DNA of 10,915 nt from Planctomycetota bacterium (lineage in GTDB: Bacteria; Planctomycetota; Phycisphaerae; SM23-33; FEN-1343). The number at the start of each line of letters is the position of its first letter. The first letter of the stretch is position 1. Below, piece by piece: positions 1 to 7,225 of this stretch. The stretch covers positions 1-10,915 of the forward strand of contig JABMQG010000489.1 of assembly GCA_013203365.1 (NCBI GenBank). The letters are read 5' to 3'. Below the pieces are notes generated by a model. That model was not told where the DNA came from. It worked only from the letters and a program-made list of their open reading frames with translations, and did no database searches. The translations under genes and the position numbers were made by a program.

Positions 1-23
1 GCGCTACGCTTCGTCACACCCAA
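1..23 (-). CDS. Possible 5' end of a gene leaving the left edge (partial)
   Basis: On the minus strand a purine-rich Shine-Dalgarno-like AGAGGAG (29-35) is followed after 5 nt by a TTG (21-23), and in the same frame by a GTG (15-17). The frame stays open to the window edge, with the GTG version reading M-T-K-R-S. The position, about 110 bp after the glycosyltransferase stop and on the same strand, suits the next gene of that cluster. Only five to seven codons are visible, so no function can be given, and a chance SD-plus-start match is quite possible. Confidence 0.22.
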
Positions 24-130
24 CGCTTCTCCTCTGGTATCGTCGGAATGTCGGATCAAGTCTTAGCTATTCCAGGGGATACGGCGATTGGCCGGCTCGG
101 ACGATAGTCCGCAGTTTTTCCATTGCCGCC

Positions 131-1303
131 TCAGTGTTCGGATGATGTCCCCGTTGGCGCAGGGTAATTCTCCACGACTTCAAGGATACGATCATGCATC
201 GCCTTACAGGTGCTACGCCACGTGTATTGCTGCATGCAGAGCGCCCGCCCGTTCTCCCCAAACCGTTTGCACTTCTCCGGGTCGTCCAGGAGCTCTCTCA
301 GGGCGCCCGCAAGGCCGTGGATGTCACCATACTCGACAAGGGTTCCCGTCTCATTCTTCAGCACAAAATCCGGCGTCGCACCCAGACGTAACGCGATAAC
401 GGGCAATCCTGCGCTCATCGCTTCCAAGAATACGATCCCGAATGCCTCAATCTTGCTAGGCATGCAAAAAACCGATGCGTTCGTGTAGTAGTCCACGACC
501 TCATCCAGGTTCGCATACCCCATTACTCGGGTATTCGGCTCAGCAAGTTTTGGCTTGCATCCCACGATTGTAAGGATCGCGTCCGAATGCACCTTTCGCA
601 CGAGCCGGAACGCCTGAACGAGTTCCTCGCCACCCTTCAGACCCCAAAGTCTTCCAAGGAAGAGAATATGCTTGTTCTTGTACCGCTCGATACTGGTGGG
701 AATCTCGGCCAGTCGATCCTGGTGAGCATGACAGCCGGTTCGAGCACAGAGAACACGATCGCCAGACAAGCCGTACTTATCCAGAAGGGCACGTGTGACG
801 TTCTGACTCATTGTGAACGTGCACGCGGCATGTTCGTAAACAAGCTGCTCCATTTCGATGAGCCATTCCCGGCGAATGGGAGCAACAATCGACTTGCCGT
901 ACACTGGATACTCCCTGCATGAACGGTACGTGTGGTCGGTATACACGAAGTGCGGCGTGTGTGGGCCGCTGCAGTCAAATATGGACTGCGTCTGGAAAGA
1001 GCAGTCCGCCGGCCACTGCTTGTGAACCTCCAGGGCAAACCGTCTGACCGTATTGAAGATGTACGGGGTACTGAAAAAACTGTCGTCGAGATCACGCTTT
1101 TGCCGAATCAGGTCCCAGCCAAACAGACGGCAGGCGTGAAAGGCATTGGCCAGCAGAATCGACTTGTGGCTCTTGAGATAGTCGTTGATGTCAACTCGCC
1201 GGATCTCCGCTTCGGGAAACTGCTCGCACAGTCCGTTGAACACGGCGTTGTTCGTATGTGAAAAAAGACCCTGTTGGAAAAACAACATTCTCTTCATTCG
1301 CAT
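131..1303 (-). CDS. Glycosyltransferase family 4 (GT-B fold), 390 aa
   Basis: Probable retaining glycosyltransferase that moves a sugar from a nucleotide-sugar donor to a cell-surface polysaccharide, lipid or other acceptor; the acceptor cannot be read from sequence. The C-terminal half has the GT4 donor-binding pattern: a strand and loop of the form ILFLGRLWGLKGG (213-225), then FCMPSKIEAFGIVFLEAMSAG (279-299), which contains the EX7E motif at E286/E294, followed by PVIA. The N-terminal half includes a TDHTYRSC stretch near 122-129 and a MSQNV segment near 165-169, typical of the acceptor-side Rossmann domain. There is no signal peptide or membrane segment, so it is likely cytoplasmic or peripheral. 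ATGs at residues 1, 3 and 6 are all possible starts, as no strong ribosome site separates them. It is rich in cysteine (13 residues) and its third codon positions look less GC-rich than those of the neighbouring ABC genes. It lies 205 bp downstream of the ABC ATPase gene, so it may be a separate transcript. Confidence 0.88.
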   Translation of the reverse strand: MRMKRMLFFQQGLFSHTNNAVFNGLCEQFPEAEIRRVDINDYLKSHKSILLANAFHACRLFGWDLIRQKRDLDDSFFSTPYIFNTVRRFALEVHKQWPADCSFQTQSIFDCSGPHTPHFVYTDHTYRSCREYPVYGKSIVAPIRREWLIEMEQLVYEHAACTFTMSQNVTRALLDKYGLSGDRVLCARTGCHAHQDRLAEIPTSIERYKNKHILFLGRLWGLKGGEELVQAFRLVRKVHSDAILTIVGCKPKLAEPNTRVMGYANLDEVVDYYTNASVFCMPSKIEAFGIVFLEAMSAGLPVIALRLGATPDFVLKNETGTLVEYGDIHGLAGALRELLDDPEKCKRFGENGRALCMQQYTWRSTCKAMHDRILEVVENYPAPTGTSSEH

Positions 1304-1471
1304 TCTCGCATGTCGTCATGCTAAAGCGAAGGCTGGAGGAAAGCAATCTCAAGGTAGCAAAGATTATCCCTAGCCTTTGGTGGAGCGTCAAACAGAAAGT
1401 GCCCCAGCGGGGTCGCGGCCGGGATGCAGTGGACGCGGAAGGGGACAACAACAACCGGGAATTTCTATCTG

Positions 1472-1503
1472 CGATTGACACAGCGCAAAGGAATTGTCAA
1501 TCG
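1472..1503. repeat. 9-bp perfect inverted repeat after the ABC ATPase gene
   Basis: CGATTGACA (1472-1480) and TGTCAATCG (1495-1503) are exact reverse complements separated by 14 nt. The repeat starts six bases past the stop of the ATPase gene, so the transcript could form a hairpin that ends or protects it. No T-run follows on the minus strand, so this is not a classic intrinsic terminator. Each arm contains TTGACA, the sigma-70 -35 consensus, one on each strand, but I found no good -10 at 16-18 nt for the glycosyltransferase direction. Confidence 0.4.
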
Positions 1504-1508
1504 GCCGT

Positions 1509-2201
1509 TCATGCCAGTTTTCCATCTGTCAGCCGCACGATGCGGTCGGCGTTTTCGGCTAGCCGCTGATCGTGTGTGACCAGCACGAGGGTCTGACCGT
1601 CCTTGGTGTTGAAGTGTTTCAGCACGGAAAGGATTTCGCCACCGGTTGCGCTGTCGAGGTTGCCGGTCGGCTCGTCGGCCAGAAGTACCTTGGGTCGGTT
1701 GATCAACGCCCTGGCGATGGCGACCCGCTGCCGTTCGCCGCCGGAGAGGTCTTTCGGGCGGTGCTTCAGGCGATCGCCCAATCCCAGCATTTCCAACAGC
1801 TTCAACGCATCTCGTCGCGCCTGCCGAGCCCTGCCGGGCCAGCGAAACACCCCCGTCCCGGTCATCTGGGCGATCTGGACGTTGTCTAAGACGTTCAATT
1901 CACCCAGCAGGTGGTAGAATTGGAAGACAAACCCTATGTCATACCGTCGCATCCTCGCACGGGCCGAGGCCGACAGATCGTCGGCCGATTCGCCGTTGAT
2001 ATGCAACGTCCCCTTATCCGGCCGATCCAACAGTCCTATCACGTGCAGCAGCGTGCTCTTTCCACTGCCTGATGCGCCGGCCACGGCCAGGAACTCACCC
2101 CGGCGGACGGTCAGTCTCACCCCGCGGAGTACGTGCAGGTCGGTTCGCCCCATGCGATAGGACTTGTGCACATTGGCGACGTCGATCATAACGTCACTCA
2201 T
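1509..2201 (-). CDS. LolD/MacB-type ABC transporter ATP-binding protein, 230 aa
   Basis: Nucleotide-binding subunit of a type VII (MacB/LolCDE/FtsE-like) ABC system; it hydrolyses ATP on the cytoplasmic side to drive its membrane partner. All catalytic motifs are present in order: Walker A GASGSGKST (42-50), Q-loop Q94 in FVFQFYHLL, signature LSGGERQRV (152-160), Walker B VLLADEP (172-178) with catalytic E177, D-loop around 181-184, and switch histidine H210 in VTHD. The Q-loop sequence and the overall length of about 230 residues are typical of LolD. The start codon lies inside the end of the permease gene (8-bp overlap), and a GGAGG site at 2211-2215 sits 9 nt upstream, so the two are translationally coupled. 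Confident as a LolD/MacB-class ATPase; whether the substrate is a lipoprotein is inference from the family and neighbours. Confidence 0.95.
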   Translation of the reverse strand: MSDVMIDVANVHKSYRMGRTDLHVLRGVRLTVRRGEFLAVAGASGSGKSTLLHVIGLLDRPDKGTLHINGESADDLSASARARMRRYDIGFVFQFYHLLGELNVLDNVQIAQMTGTGVFRWPGRARQARRDALKLLEMLGLGDRLKHRPKDLSGGERQRVAIARALINRPKVLLADEPTGNLDSATGGEILSVLKHFNTKDGQTLVLVTHDQRLAENADRIVRLTDGKLA

Positions 2202-3768
2202 AACGAAGGGCCTCCACAGGCTGCATGCGGGCGGCCCTGACGGCCGGCAGCATCGCGCCCAGCAGGCCGGCCAGCATTGCGCCGACCACGACGCCGGCGA
2301 TCACCTCGAGCTGGATGGTGTTGGGAATCTGGTCGAACAGGTAGGCTCGGCGGTCGAAAACACGCCAGCTAAAGGTCGTCGCGATCCAGTCGTGAATCGG
2401 GTTGATCCGGCGTACGAACCAATAACTTCCCACCGCCCCGATAACGCTTCCTACCAGCCCAACCGCGCTGCCGTACATCAAGTAAATGACGGCAACCCCG
2501 CCGCTGGAGGCGCCGATGCTCTTTAGTATGCCGATGTCCTTGGTCTTCTGCACGACCATCATGTAGAAAATCGCAAACACCAGCACGACAGCCACCAGCG
2601 AGATGATGGCGAACATTATGGTCACCAGGTCTCGCTGCTTTTCGATCGGGCCGATGTATTGCGACTGTTTTTCTCGCCAGGTCTGTACAGTCGGTCTCGC
2701 CAGTAGGTCAGCTTCGCCGCGGTCGGCGCTGAATTGCTCCCAAAGCAGGCGGACCTTCTCGGCGACCGCCCTGAGGTGGGTCTCGTTGTCGGTGCCTTTG
2801 ACCTTGATTTGAATCTGGCTGCACCGCCCCGGGTCCACCTGTCCCGTATCCGCATCAGGCCTGGGGCCCAGGTCGATCAACTCGGCGAGTGTGTCGAAAT
2901 CCACGTACGCCGAGCCGCTGTCGATCTGATAGATCCCCATGCGCGAATCGCCTACGAACGTGAAGCGTTTCTTGACAGGTTCGGTCAATGCGGTGACGGT
3001 GCGACCTGTGGGAATGACCATCAGTTGCACCTTTTGCCCGACTTCCACATAGCGGGTGTATGAACCGCTGACCTCGTCGCGAACCGTCGTTCCGGGAATG
3101 TCCACGCCCAGTATGATACCCGGAAGTTCTTCATCGTAGCCGTACAGGCGACGAATTGAGCTTATCTGACTGTTGGCGTTAGCAATGTTACGTTCGAGAG
3201 TGCCAATTAACCACTTGTCCTGCCTGGCGGGGTCTTTTTCCTGTTCGGCGGCCAATTGTTCGCTTCGATCGTTGATGATGGATTGGAGCTGATCGATCCG
3301 CGTTCTGTAAGTCCCTAGGCGGGCGAGCAGTTCCTTTCGCATCGACGCCGGCACTGCAAAGGCGGGGCTGGCTTTGAGCTGTGGCGGGTACAAACCCTCG
3401 GTGAACGTGCTGACGGCCGCCGCTTCAGGCAGCCGCACGCCGATCACCCGAACCGTCTGTGTGTACTCCGGGCCGATCCGTAGCAGCCCATAAGAATAGA
3501 TTACCGGCGTGGCCGCGAGAATATCGTCCGGAAGCTTCGCCTTCATCAGGCCGATGAATTCGTCGTAATACGCAATGGGCTCGGCGGCGGCGTCCACGAC
3601 CACGTCGCCCATCATGCCCTTGGCGGCGTTTTCCACCAGTCCAAGAAACCCGTTCATCACGCTGACCACCACCAGCACCATGAAGACGCACAGGGCCATG
3701 CCGATGATCGCCACCATCGCGATATAGCGTCGCCGAAGATATCTCAGGCATAAGAACAGTTTGTACAT
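2194..3768 (-). CDS. FtsX/LolC-LolE/MacB-type ABC permease with periplasmic coiled-coil insert, 524 aa
   Basis: Inner-membrane permease partner of the ATPase encoded just downstream. The layout is that of the FtsX/MacB superfamily: transmembrane helix 1 at about 16-40, a large periplasmic domain, then three helices at about 381-405, 425-450 and 486-510. The coupling-helix region QKTKDIGILKSIGAS (407-421) between helices 2 and 3 is the classic LolC/LolE/FtsX signature, and the C-terminus (AARMQPVEALRYE) is typical for the family. At 524 residues it is about 100 longer than LolC/LolE. Much of the excess is a charged helical stretch at roughly 140-208, rich in R, E, Q and L, inserted before the conserved GIILGVDIPG segment (217-226). 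Only one permease gene is present, so the transporter is probably a homodimer rather than a LolC-LolE heterodimer. No membrane-fusion (MacA-like) gene is nearby, which favours a Lol-like role over a MacAB efflux pump. Confidence 0.92.
   Translation of the reverse strand: MYKLFLCLRYLRRRYIAMVAIIGMALCVFMVLVVVSVMNGFLGLVENAAKGMMGDVVVDAAAEPIAYYDEFIGLMKAKLPDDILAATPVIYSYGLLRIGPEYTQTVRVIGVRLPEAAAVSTFTEGLYPPQLKASPAFAVPASMRKELLARLGTYRTRIDQLQSIINDRSEQLAAEQEKDPARQDKWLIGTLERNIANANSQISSIRRLYGYDEELPGIILGVDIPGTTVRDEVSGSYTRYVEVGQKVQLMVIPTGRTVTALTEPVKKRFTFVGDSRMGIYQIDSGSAYVDFDTLAELIDLGPRPDADTGQVDPGRCSQIQIKVKGTDNETHLRAVAEKVRLLWEQFSADRGEADLLARPTVQTWREKQSQYIGPIEKQRDLVTIMFAIISLVAVVLVFAIFYMMVVQKTKDIGILKSIGASSGGVAVIYLMYGSAVGLVGSVIGAVGSYWFVRRINPIHDWIATTFSWRVFDRRAYLFDQIPNTIQLEVIAGVVVGAMLAGLLGAMLPAVRAARMQPVEALRYE
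2211..2215 (-). promoter_or_regulatory. Ribosome-binding site of the ABC ATPase gene
   Basis: On the minus strand GGAGG precedes the ATPase ATG by 9 nt and lies inside the permease coding sequence. It supports the overlapping start and shows that translation of the two genes is linked. Confidence 0.6.
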
Positions 3769-3858
3769 TAGCTTTTCGTCCAGGTTCTAAAGACGGTCCC
3801 GGTCCCCGGGTTGGGCCACAATCTCACCGCGGTTCGGACATGGCCCTGCGTGTCGGCC

Positions 3859-5301
3859 TTATTGTTGGGGCCTGAGCGTCGGGAACAGCACTACGTCTCG
3901 GATCGTGGTCTTGCCGGTCAGCAGCATTACGACGCGGTCGATCCCGATGCCCAATCCGCCTGCCGGCGGCATGCCATGCTGCAAGGCGGTGATGAAATCG
4001 CTGTCCATCGCACGCATCGTTTCGCCCTCGGCCTCACCTGCCAACTGGGTGCGGAAGTTCTCTTCCTGCAGGGACGGGTCGTTCAGCTCGGTATAGGCGT
4101 TTGCCAGTTCCATGTTCGCCGCGAATGCCTCGAACCGCAGTGCCAACGTCGGGTCGTCGGCGTCTCGGCGGGTCAGCGGGCATAAGTCGGCTGGGTAATC
4201 CTTCACGAAGATCGGCTGGAAAAGCTCAGGCTCTACGGCGGCAGTGAAAATTTCGTTCGCGACAATAGCGTCGGCCTTATTCGATTCTTCAATGCCCATC
4301 TGCCGAGCCTTCCCTCGCACGCCGGCCGGGTCTCGCATGGAAACTCCGGCGTACTCGACAAGCAGCTGCTCGTACGTCGCCCGCCGCCAGGGCGGTGTGA
4401 AGTCCAGCTCCGACTGACCGTAGGGCAGCTTCATCGTCCCGCAAACTGCCATAGCGGCCGAGGAGATCAAGCCCTCGGTCAACTGCATCATGACCTCGTA
4501 GTCCGCGCCGGCCTGGTACAGCTCCATCATCGTGAACTCCGGGTTGTGCGTGGAGTCGATGCCTTCGTTGCGGAAGTTGCGGTTGATCTCGAATATCTTG
4601 CCCATGCCGCCTACCAGAAGTCGCTTCAGGTACAACTCAGGGCTGATCCGCATGAACAGGTCCATGTCCAGCGCGTTGTGATGGGTGGCAAACGGTCGGG
4701 CGGCCGCACCACCGCACTGGGACTGCATCATCGGAGTTTCCACTTCCATGAACCCGCGGTCTTCGAGATATCGGCGGAAATGGCGAACGATAGCGACACG
4801 TTTCTTGAATGTCGCCATCGACTCCGGGTTGACGATCAGGTCCAGGTAACGCTGGCGGTATCGCAGTTCCACGTCTTGAAGGCCATGGAATTTCTCCGGC
4901 AGAGGGTGCAACGACTTGCATAGCAGCACGAGACTGCCCGCGAAGACGGTGATCTCGCCCGTCCGCGTCCGCAGCAACGGCCCGCGTACAGCCACCAGGT
5001 CGCCGAGGTCCAGCAGCTTGGCCAGCGCCCACTGCGTTTCGTCGAGCGCATTTTTCCCCAAGGCCAACTGGATCGTCCCCGTTTCGTCGCGGACCTGGGC
5101 GAAGATCAGCTTGCCCATGTCGCGCTGCAATACGATTCTGCCGGCAACGTCGGCCACTTGGCCCTCGGCCTGATCGATGAACCGCCCCAGTACCGAGTCG
5201 ATCGGCTCGGCCGAGTCGTATCGGCGCCCATAGGGGTTGACCCCCAAATCCCTTATCTTTTTCAACTTGTTCAGCCGGTCCTGTTGAATCTTCTCAATCA
5301 T
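3859..5301 (-). CDS. lysS: Lysyl-tRNA synthetase, class II, 480 aa
   Basis: Charges tRNA-Lys with lysine using ATP; cytoplasmic and essential. The OB-fold anticodon-binding domain spans about 50-128. The class II core follows: motif 1 near FMEVETPMM (184-192), the conserved GGAAARPF (197-204) and THHNALDMDLFMRISPELYLKR stretch (206-227), motif 2 FEINRNFRNEG (237-247) with HNPEFTMMELY (252-262), the lysine-site segment MELANAYTELND (397-408), and motif 3 GLGIGIDRVVMLLTG (449-463). The C-terminus LFPTLRP matches the usual end. Length is slightly below E. coli LysS (505) through a shorter N-terminus and linkers; no key motif is missing. It follows the lipoprotein gene by 18 bp and precedes the permease by 90 bp, so it appears to be part of one operon. 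I recall lysS sitting beside lolC/lolD-type genes in several bacterial groups, which fits a conserved arrangement. Confidence 0.98.
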   Translation of the reverse strand: MIEKIQQDRLNKLKKIRDLGVNPYGRRYDSAEPIDSVLGRFIDQAEGQVADVAGRIVLQRDMGKLIFAQVRDETGTIQLALGKNALDETQWALAKLLDLGDLVAVRGPLLRTRTGEITVFAGSLVLLCKSLHPLPEKFHGLQDVELRYRQRYLDLIVNPESMATFKKRVAIVRHFRRYLEDRGFMEVETPMMQSQCGGAAARPFATHHNALDMDLFMRISPELYLKRLLVGGMGKIFEINRNFRNEGIDSTHNPEFTMMELYQAGADYEVMMQLTEGLISSAAMAVCGTMKLPYGQSELDFTPPWRRATYEQLLVEYAGVSMRDPAGVRGKARQMGIEESNKADAIVANEIFTAAVEPELFQPIFVKDYPADLCPLTRRDADDPTLALRFEAFAANMELANAYTELNDPSLQEENFRTQLAGEAEGETMRAMDSDFITALQHGMPPAGGLGIGIDRVVMLLTGKTTIRDVVLFPTLRPQQ

Positions 5302-5319
5302 GGCTTTGGTCTTGTCACT

Positions 5320-6168
5320 TTATTTGGAGCTACGCCGCATCGCGTCCCCGACGGCGTCGGTGGAAACGGTCTTGAAGTCCTTCTCGCCAAGCAGACCCTC
5401 GGCGGCGAGCAGACGGTCGGCGAATGCGGCGAAGTCAGGCACTTCGATGTACTCTCGCTCGCGGCCGGCGCCGATGCTGATGGCCAGCATGTTCAGTTTC
5501 TCGGCTGCACGGAGGAAATCGTCTTCCGGGCCGGCCGCGATCAGCAAGGCCGGCAGTTGACTGCGGGCCGTGGGCAGCGAGCCGGTGACCTGCAAATGTT
5601 TGCCCCGCCAGTTGCTTTTTGTGCCCCAACTGAGCACCGGCCCGTCGGGCAGGCCTTGGTCGGCCAAGAAGCGGTGGGCCTGGCATGGGTCGGTGCCGGT
5701 CGCCGCGTAGACGATCTGCACCCCCGCACGGGCCAGACGGGCGAGCGGCTCGGCGGCCTGGCGGGCCTGATCATCATCCTCTATCGCCTCCCAGTCGATC
5801 ACCACCGCCAGTCGATTCGGGTCCAGGACGTAGCATGTTCCCGTTTGGCAGGCCTCGTCGCCACGGTGGTCCTGGAGCATGACGGTCAGCACGTACCGGC
5901 CAGGTTCGGCCGGGGCCGGTACGGCGGCCGAGGCGTAGCCGTCGGCTCTGGTGTAGGCGGCGCGTGTATTGTCCGGCACGACCGACATTCGTAACAGGGC
6001 GCCCTCCACCGGCACTTGCAGCTTCCAAAACTCTTGCTGTTGCAAGCGCACAGCCACCGGCGCGTCGGCCGGCGAGGCCGCCACTGCGTCGGGGACGGTG
6101 ATTGTAACTTGGCCGCTGCAACCGGCCAAGACCGCCGCCAGAAACACACCGCAAAGCATTTTTAGCAT
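5320..6168 (-). CDS. Predicted lipoprotein: Ig-like beta domain plus degenerate HAD-like domain, 282 aa
   Basis: I do not recognise a named family. The N-terminus is a lipoprotein signal peptide: M-L-K, a hydrophobic stretch, then lipobox LAGC (14-17) with Cys17 as the lipidation site and Ser18 at +2. Residues about 34-105 are beta-rich and end in EPGRYVLTVMLQD, like an Ig-type sandwich. Residues about 119-258 resemble a HAD fold of the App1/LNS2 lipid-phosphatase kind: strand LAVVIDWEAI (120-129) where DxDxT is expected, strand QIVYAATG (151-158), then a helix and LPDGPVLS (173-180), which closely recalls LNS2-type proteins. The nucleophile position D125 is kept, but the second aspartate is E127, so catalysis is doubtful. 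The start is supported by GGAG eight bases upstream on the minus strand. It is first in the lysS/ABC operon, so it may be a client or partner of the Lol-like exporter. The lipoprotein call is firm; the HAD call is moderate. Confidence 0.8.
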   Translation of the reverse strand: MLKMLCGVFLAAVLAGCSGQVTITVPDAVAASPADAPVAVRLQQQEFWKLQVPVEGALLRMSVVPDNTRAAYTRADGYASAAVPAPAEPGRYVLTVMLQDHRGDEACQTGTCYVLDPNRLAVVIDWEAIEDDDQARQAAEPLARLARAGVQIVYAATGTDPCQAHRFLADQGLPDGPVLSWGTKSNWRGKHLQVTGSLPTARSQLPALLIAAGPEDDFLRAAEKLNMLAISIGAGREREYIEVPDFAAFADRLLAAEGLLGEKDFKTVSTDAVGDAMRRSSK

Positions 6169-6173
6169 CCCTT

Positions 6174-6200
6174 AGGCTCCAAAAAGGCTCCATAAGGCTT
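6174..6200. repeat. Three short direct repeats in the lipoprotein leader
   Basis: AGGCTCC occurs at 6174-6180 and 6185-6191, and AGGCTT at 6195-6200, with starts 11 and 10 bp apart, about one helical turn. On the minus strand they duplicate the GGAGCCT that carries the lipoprotein gene's ribosome site. They may be a small operator or simply replication slippage. Confidence 0.4.
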
Positions 6201-6305
6201 TTCATCGTAATTGCTTTCGGGTAGCATTTACGCTGAATCAGGGTCAAAAGTCAAACTTTCGTTGGTTCAACCGGTGCGGGCGAATGGCCCATAGAGGACG
6301 CCAGT

Positions 6306-7178
6306 GTGAAGAAGACCGTCAAAACCCGGACGAACAAGACGGTCGGCCGCCAACAAGACGACAGCCGAGGAGCAACTATGACTGACGATTCATTTGTGCG
6401 TGAGGACCCATGGCGGATCTTTCGCATCATGGCCGAGTTTGTCGAAGGCTTCGAGGTGATGAGCCAGGTCGGCCCGGCGGTGAGTGTGTTCGGCTCGTCG
6501 AGGGTAACGGCGTCTGATCCAATGTACAAACAGGCCAGAAAGCTCGCCATGATGCTCGTCCGCGAGGGCTTTGCGATAATCACCGGCGGCGGGCCAGGGA
6601 TCATGGAGGCCGCCAACCGCGGGGCCTCCGACGCCGATGGCCAGTCGATCGGACTGAACATCTCGCTGCCATTCGAGCAGGTATCCAACCCCTATGCCAA
6701 TATCAGGCTGAATTTCCACTATTTCTTCGCCCGCAAGGTGATGTTCCTCAAGTACGCCTGCGGGTTCGTCTGCTTCCCGGGCGGGTTCGGCACGATGGAC
6801 GAGTTCTTCGAAGCCATGACGCTGATTCAAACCGCCAAAGTGGAACAGTTTCCCGTCGTCTTGATTGGCCGGGGCTATTGGCGAGAGCTTCTGAAGTGGA
6901 TCCGCAAGTTCATGCTTACCGGCAACGATTTCGTCAAGGCTGAAGACCTCGACCTGTGCAACGTCACCGACGACCTGGACGAGGCGGTTGGGATACTCAA
7001 AGAGGCCCTGACTTCTCAGCAGCATCGCGCCGCGATTCGCGCGGTGCGAAACACACATAGAACCACGGCCGAGGGCACAGTGATGGGCGTTCTGCCTACC
7101 CAGTTTGAAGAGAAGGTCCGCCGAAAGACCAAGACTGCCCCAAGACGGACTTCGAAGCGTAAGCCCGAGAAGTCTTGA
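6306..7178 (+). CDS. LOG-family nucleotide 5'-monophosphate phosphoribohydrolase, 290 aa
   Basis: Rossmann-fold protein of the LOG/TIGR00730 family, often mislabelled lysine decarboxylase. Known members cleave the N-glycosidic bond of nucleoside monophosphates (cytokinin riboside monophosphates in LOG proteins, purine and pyrimidine nucleotides in PpnN). The signatures are clear: GGGPGIMEAANRGA (94-107) for phosphate binding and PGGFGTMDEFFE (158-169), the PGGxGTxxE active-site motif, with the conserved R143 just before it. The GTG at 6306 has AGAGGA 7 nt upstream. An ATG at 6378 (residue 25) has an excellent GAGGAG 5 nt upstream and could be the true start, giving 266 residues. I kept the longer form because codons 1-24 have the GC-rich third positions of coding DNA. 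Both ends are strongly basic (K/R-rich residues 1-21 and 271-289), which is unusual. It is divergent from the lipoprotein-lysS operon and convergent with the PEP-CTERM gene. Confidence 0.92.
   Translation: MKKTVKTRTNKTVGRQQDDSRGATMTDDSFVREDPWRIFRIMAEFVEGFEVMSQVGPAVSVFGSSRVTASDPMYKQARKLAMMLVREGFAIITGGGPGIMEAANRGASDADGQSIGLNISLPFEQVSNPYANIRLNFHYFFARKVMFLKYACGFVCFPGGFGTMDEFFEAMTLIQTAKVEQFPVVLIGRGYWRELLKWIRKFMLTGNDFVKAEDLDLCNVTDDLDEAVGILKEALTSQQHRAAIRAVRNTHRTTAEGTVMGVLPTQFEEKVRRKTKTAPRRTSKRKPEKS
6367..6372 (+). promoter_or_regulatory. Alternative ribosome site for an internal start of the LOG gene
   Basis: GAGGAG lies 5 nt before the ATG at 6378. It is at least as good as the site before the GTG at 6306, so a shorter protein without the basic N-terminal tail may be made instead of, or along with, the long one. 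Confidence 0.5.
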
Positions 7179-7225
7179 CCGTACTTTTTTGGTCACCGGC
7201 CGACAACACAGGCCGCCAGTGGCCT

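Noticed and set aside
98..118. CGGAC-GATA-GTCCG hairpin followed by CAGTTTTT on the plus strand, resembling an intrinsic terminator.
   Set aside because: The stem is only 5 bp, no plus-strand gene lies to its left in the window, and for the minus-strand glycosyltransferase the T-run is on the wrong side.
3798..3810. Small CCCGG-TCC-CCGGG hairpin between lysS and the permease gene.
   Set aside because: A 5-bp stem with no T-tract is weak evidence for termination or attenuation, and same-strand genes on both sides suggest read-through.
5158..5994. A 278-codon open frame on the plus strand across the lysS start and the lipoprotein gene.
   Set aside because: It is antisense to two well-supported genes, has no recognisable domain, and is a common by-product of GC-rich codon use.
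6249..6254. TTGACT on the minus strand as a -35 box for the lipoprotein-lysS operon.
   Set aside because: The hexamers at a 17-18 nt distance match only three of six -10 positions, so no promoter is called, although a promoter is expected somewhere in 6169-6305.
6390..7196. A 268-codon open frame antisense to the LOG gene.
   Set aside because: The plus-strand frame carries both diagnostic LOG motifs; the antisense frame has none and mirrors its codon pattern.
7176..7225. Possible bidirectional terminator between the convergent LOG and PEP-CTERM genes: TGACC/GGTCA around a T-run, and AGGCC/GGCCT at 7210-7225.
   Set aside because: Stems are only 5 bp, one includes the stop codon of the LOG gene, and the T-run lies in the loop rather than after the stem. 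Plausible by position but not supported well enough to annotate.
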